The translations under genes were made by a program, and so were the position numbers. Shown piece after piece: positions 20,936 to 21,550 of a stretch of DNA of 21,550 nucleotides (position 1 is its first letter; each line of letters begins with the position of its first letter). The stretch covers positions 1 through 21,550 of the forward strand of contig JANRJF010000475.1 in NCBI GenBank assembly GCA_033764095.1, read 5' to 3'. This DNA is from JBDTMT01 sp033764095 (GTDB lineage Bacteria; Desulfobacterota; Binatia; HRBIN30; CADEER01). The notes under the pieces are model-generated. The model ran no database searches and had not been told where the DNA came from. It was given only the letters and a program-made list of their open reading frames with translations.

Positions 20936-21550
20936 CTACTGCGCCACCTTCTCCAGGATGTGGATCGCGCAGGCGCTGCCGAGGCCGATGACGTGGGTCA
21001 GGCCGAGGCGCGCGTTCGGCACCTGGCGCTTGCCGGCCTCGCCGCGCAGGTGGGTGGCGATCTCGTAGATGTTGGCGATGCCGGTGGCGCCGAGCGGGTG
21101 GCCCTTCGACAGCAGGCCGCCGGACAGGTTGACCGGGATCTTGCCGCCCAGCGTGACCGCGCCGCTGTCGATCATGCGGCCGGCCTCGCCGTCGGCGCAC
21201 AGGCCGAGGTTCTCGTAGTGCAGCAGCTCGGCGGTGGCGAAGCAGTCGTGCAGCTCGACCAGGTCGAGATCCTGCGGCCCGACGCCGGCGGTCTCGTACG
21301 CCTTCTTGGCGGCGATGCGGGTGCAGGTGTTGACGTCGGGCATGACCAGGTCGCGCTCCTGCCACGGGTCGCTGGTCATCACCGACGCCTTGATGCGCAC
21401 CGCGCGCTTCATCAGGCCGAGCTCGCGCGCCTTCTTCTCGCTGACCAGCACCGCCGCGGCGGCGCCGTCGACGTTCACCGAGCACATCAGCTTGGTGTTC
21501 GGATAGGCGATCATCTCGGCGCCCATCACCGTCTCCAGCGGCGTCTCGAT
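20936..21550 (-). CDS. thiolase / acetyl-CoA acetyltransferase-like, partial
   Basis: The C-terminal 204 codons of a thiolase; the N-terminus with the first catalytic cysteine lies beyond 21550, where the frame is still open. Visible motifs: AYPNTKLMCSVNVDGAAAAV, LDLVELHDCFATAELLHYE, the thiolase signature GGLLSKGHPLGATG with its catalytic histidine, and a C-terminal GLGSACAIHILEK. The HDCFATAE form and the SGGLLSKGHPLG block point to the SCP-x/lipid-transfer thiolase branch rather than classical FadA/PhaA. These enzymes cleave or condense 3-oxoacyl-CoAs, often of sterols or branched acids. The internal GTG at 21529 is not the start, because thiolase sequence continues upstream (IETPLETVMGAEM). 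It leads an operon with the phosphoesterase, separated by the hairpin repeat. Confidence 0.9.
   Translation of the reverse strand: METPLETVMGAEMIAYPNTKLMCSVNVDGAAAAVLVSEKKARELGLMKRAVRIKASVMTSDPWQERDLVMPDVNTCTRIAAKKAYETAGVGPQDLDLVELHDCFATAELLHYENLGLCADGEAGRMIDSGAVTLGGKIPVNLSGGLLSKGHPLGATGIANIYEIATHLRGEAGKRQVPNARLGLTHVIGLGSACAIHILEKVAQ

Noticed and set aside
20888..21485. N-terminal extension of the phosphoesterase frame giving a 366-codon protein
   Set aside because: This part overlaps the thiolase in another frame and runs through the hairpin repeat (AETQRRGELRVSAVK). The family protein starts at about 20873.

Overview
The window is GC-rich, protein-dense bacterial chromosome. There are no tRNA or rRNA genes, no CRISPR array and no transposase. 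Third-position GC bias is strong enough to create long antisense reading frames. Gene content suggests a Gram-negative soil or groundwater lineage: a creatininase-family hydrolase, an MBL hydrolase, an SCP-x-like thiolase, a D-aminoacylase, GT-C/TPR glycosyltransferases, and a secreted Cys-rich protein with Pro/Thr linkers. My best guess is Candidatus Binatota/Desulfobacterota_B, held loosely.

Layout. (1) 74-4050, plus strand: creatininase-family amidohydrolase, MBL-fold hydrolase with a complete metal-ligand set, and an orphan membrane-anchored three-PAS histidine kinase. A 422-bp gap follows that carries a decayed echo of the kinase's own C-terminus. (2) 4473-13255: one enormous secreted RHS/YD-repeat protein (2819 aa), then a small two-helix membrane protein that looks like its immunity partner. 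(3) 13587-17856: two GT-C membrane glycosyltransferases with C-terminal TPRs, 4 bp apart (one TMTC-like, one AftB-like). (4) 17889-18498, minus strand: a small nucleotidyltransferase overlapped at its 3' end by a 55-codon gene with a strong ribosome binding site. (5) 18676-20289, plus: D-aminoacylase/N-acyl-D-amino-acid deacylase. (6) 20385-21550, minus: a thiolase (cut by the window edge) followed by a YfcE-type metallophosphoesterase. A 16-bp-armed hairpin repeat lies between them, and a relative of it lies just past the D-aminoacylase.

The RHS locus is the standout. The RHS protein has the domain order of the extracellular part of animal teneurins: a carboxypeptidase-regulatory-like 'plug', a linker region with teneurin-like motifs, six NHL propeller repeats, a YD shell, an RHS core and a C-terminal tip. 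In front sits a bacterial signal peptide and two tandem copies of a ~400-residue module joined by Pro/Thr-rich linkers. The tip matches no toxin enzyme I know. It reads as hydrophobic helix, coiled coil, hydrophobic helix. Base composition drops from about 70% GC to about 45-50% shortly before the core and stays low through the candidate immunity gene. This is what replacement of a tip/immunity cassette would leave. The glycosyltransferases downstream could act on the Thr-rich linkers, but that link rests only on proximity and family chemistry.
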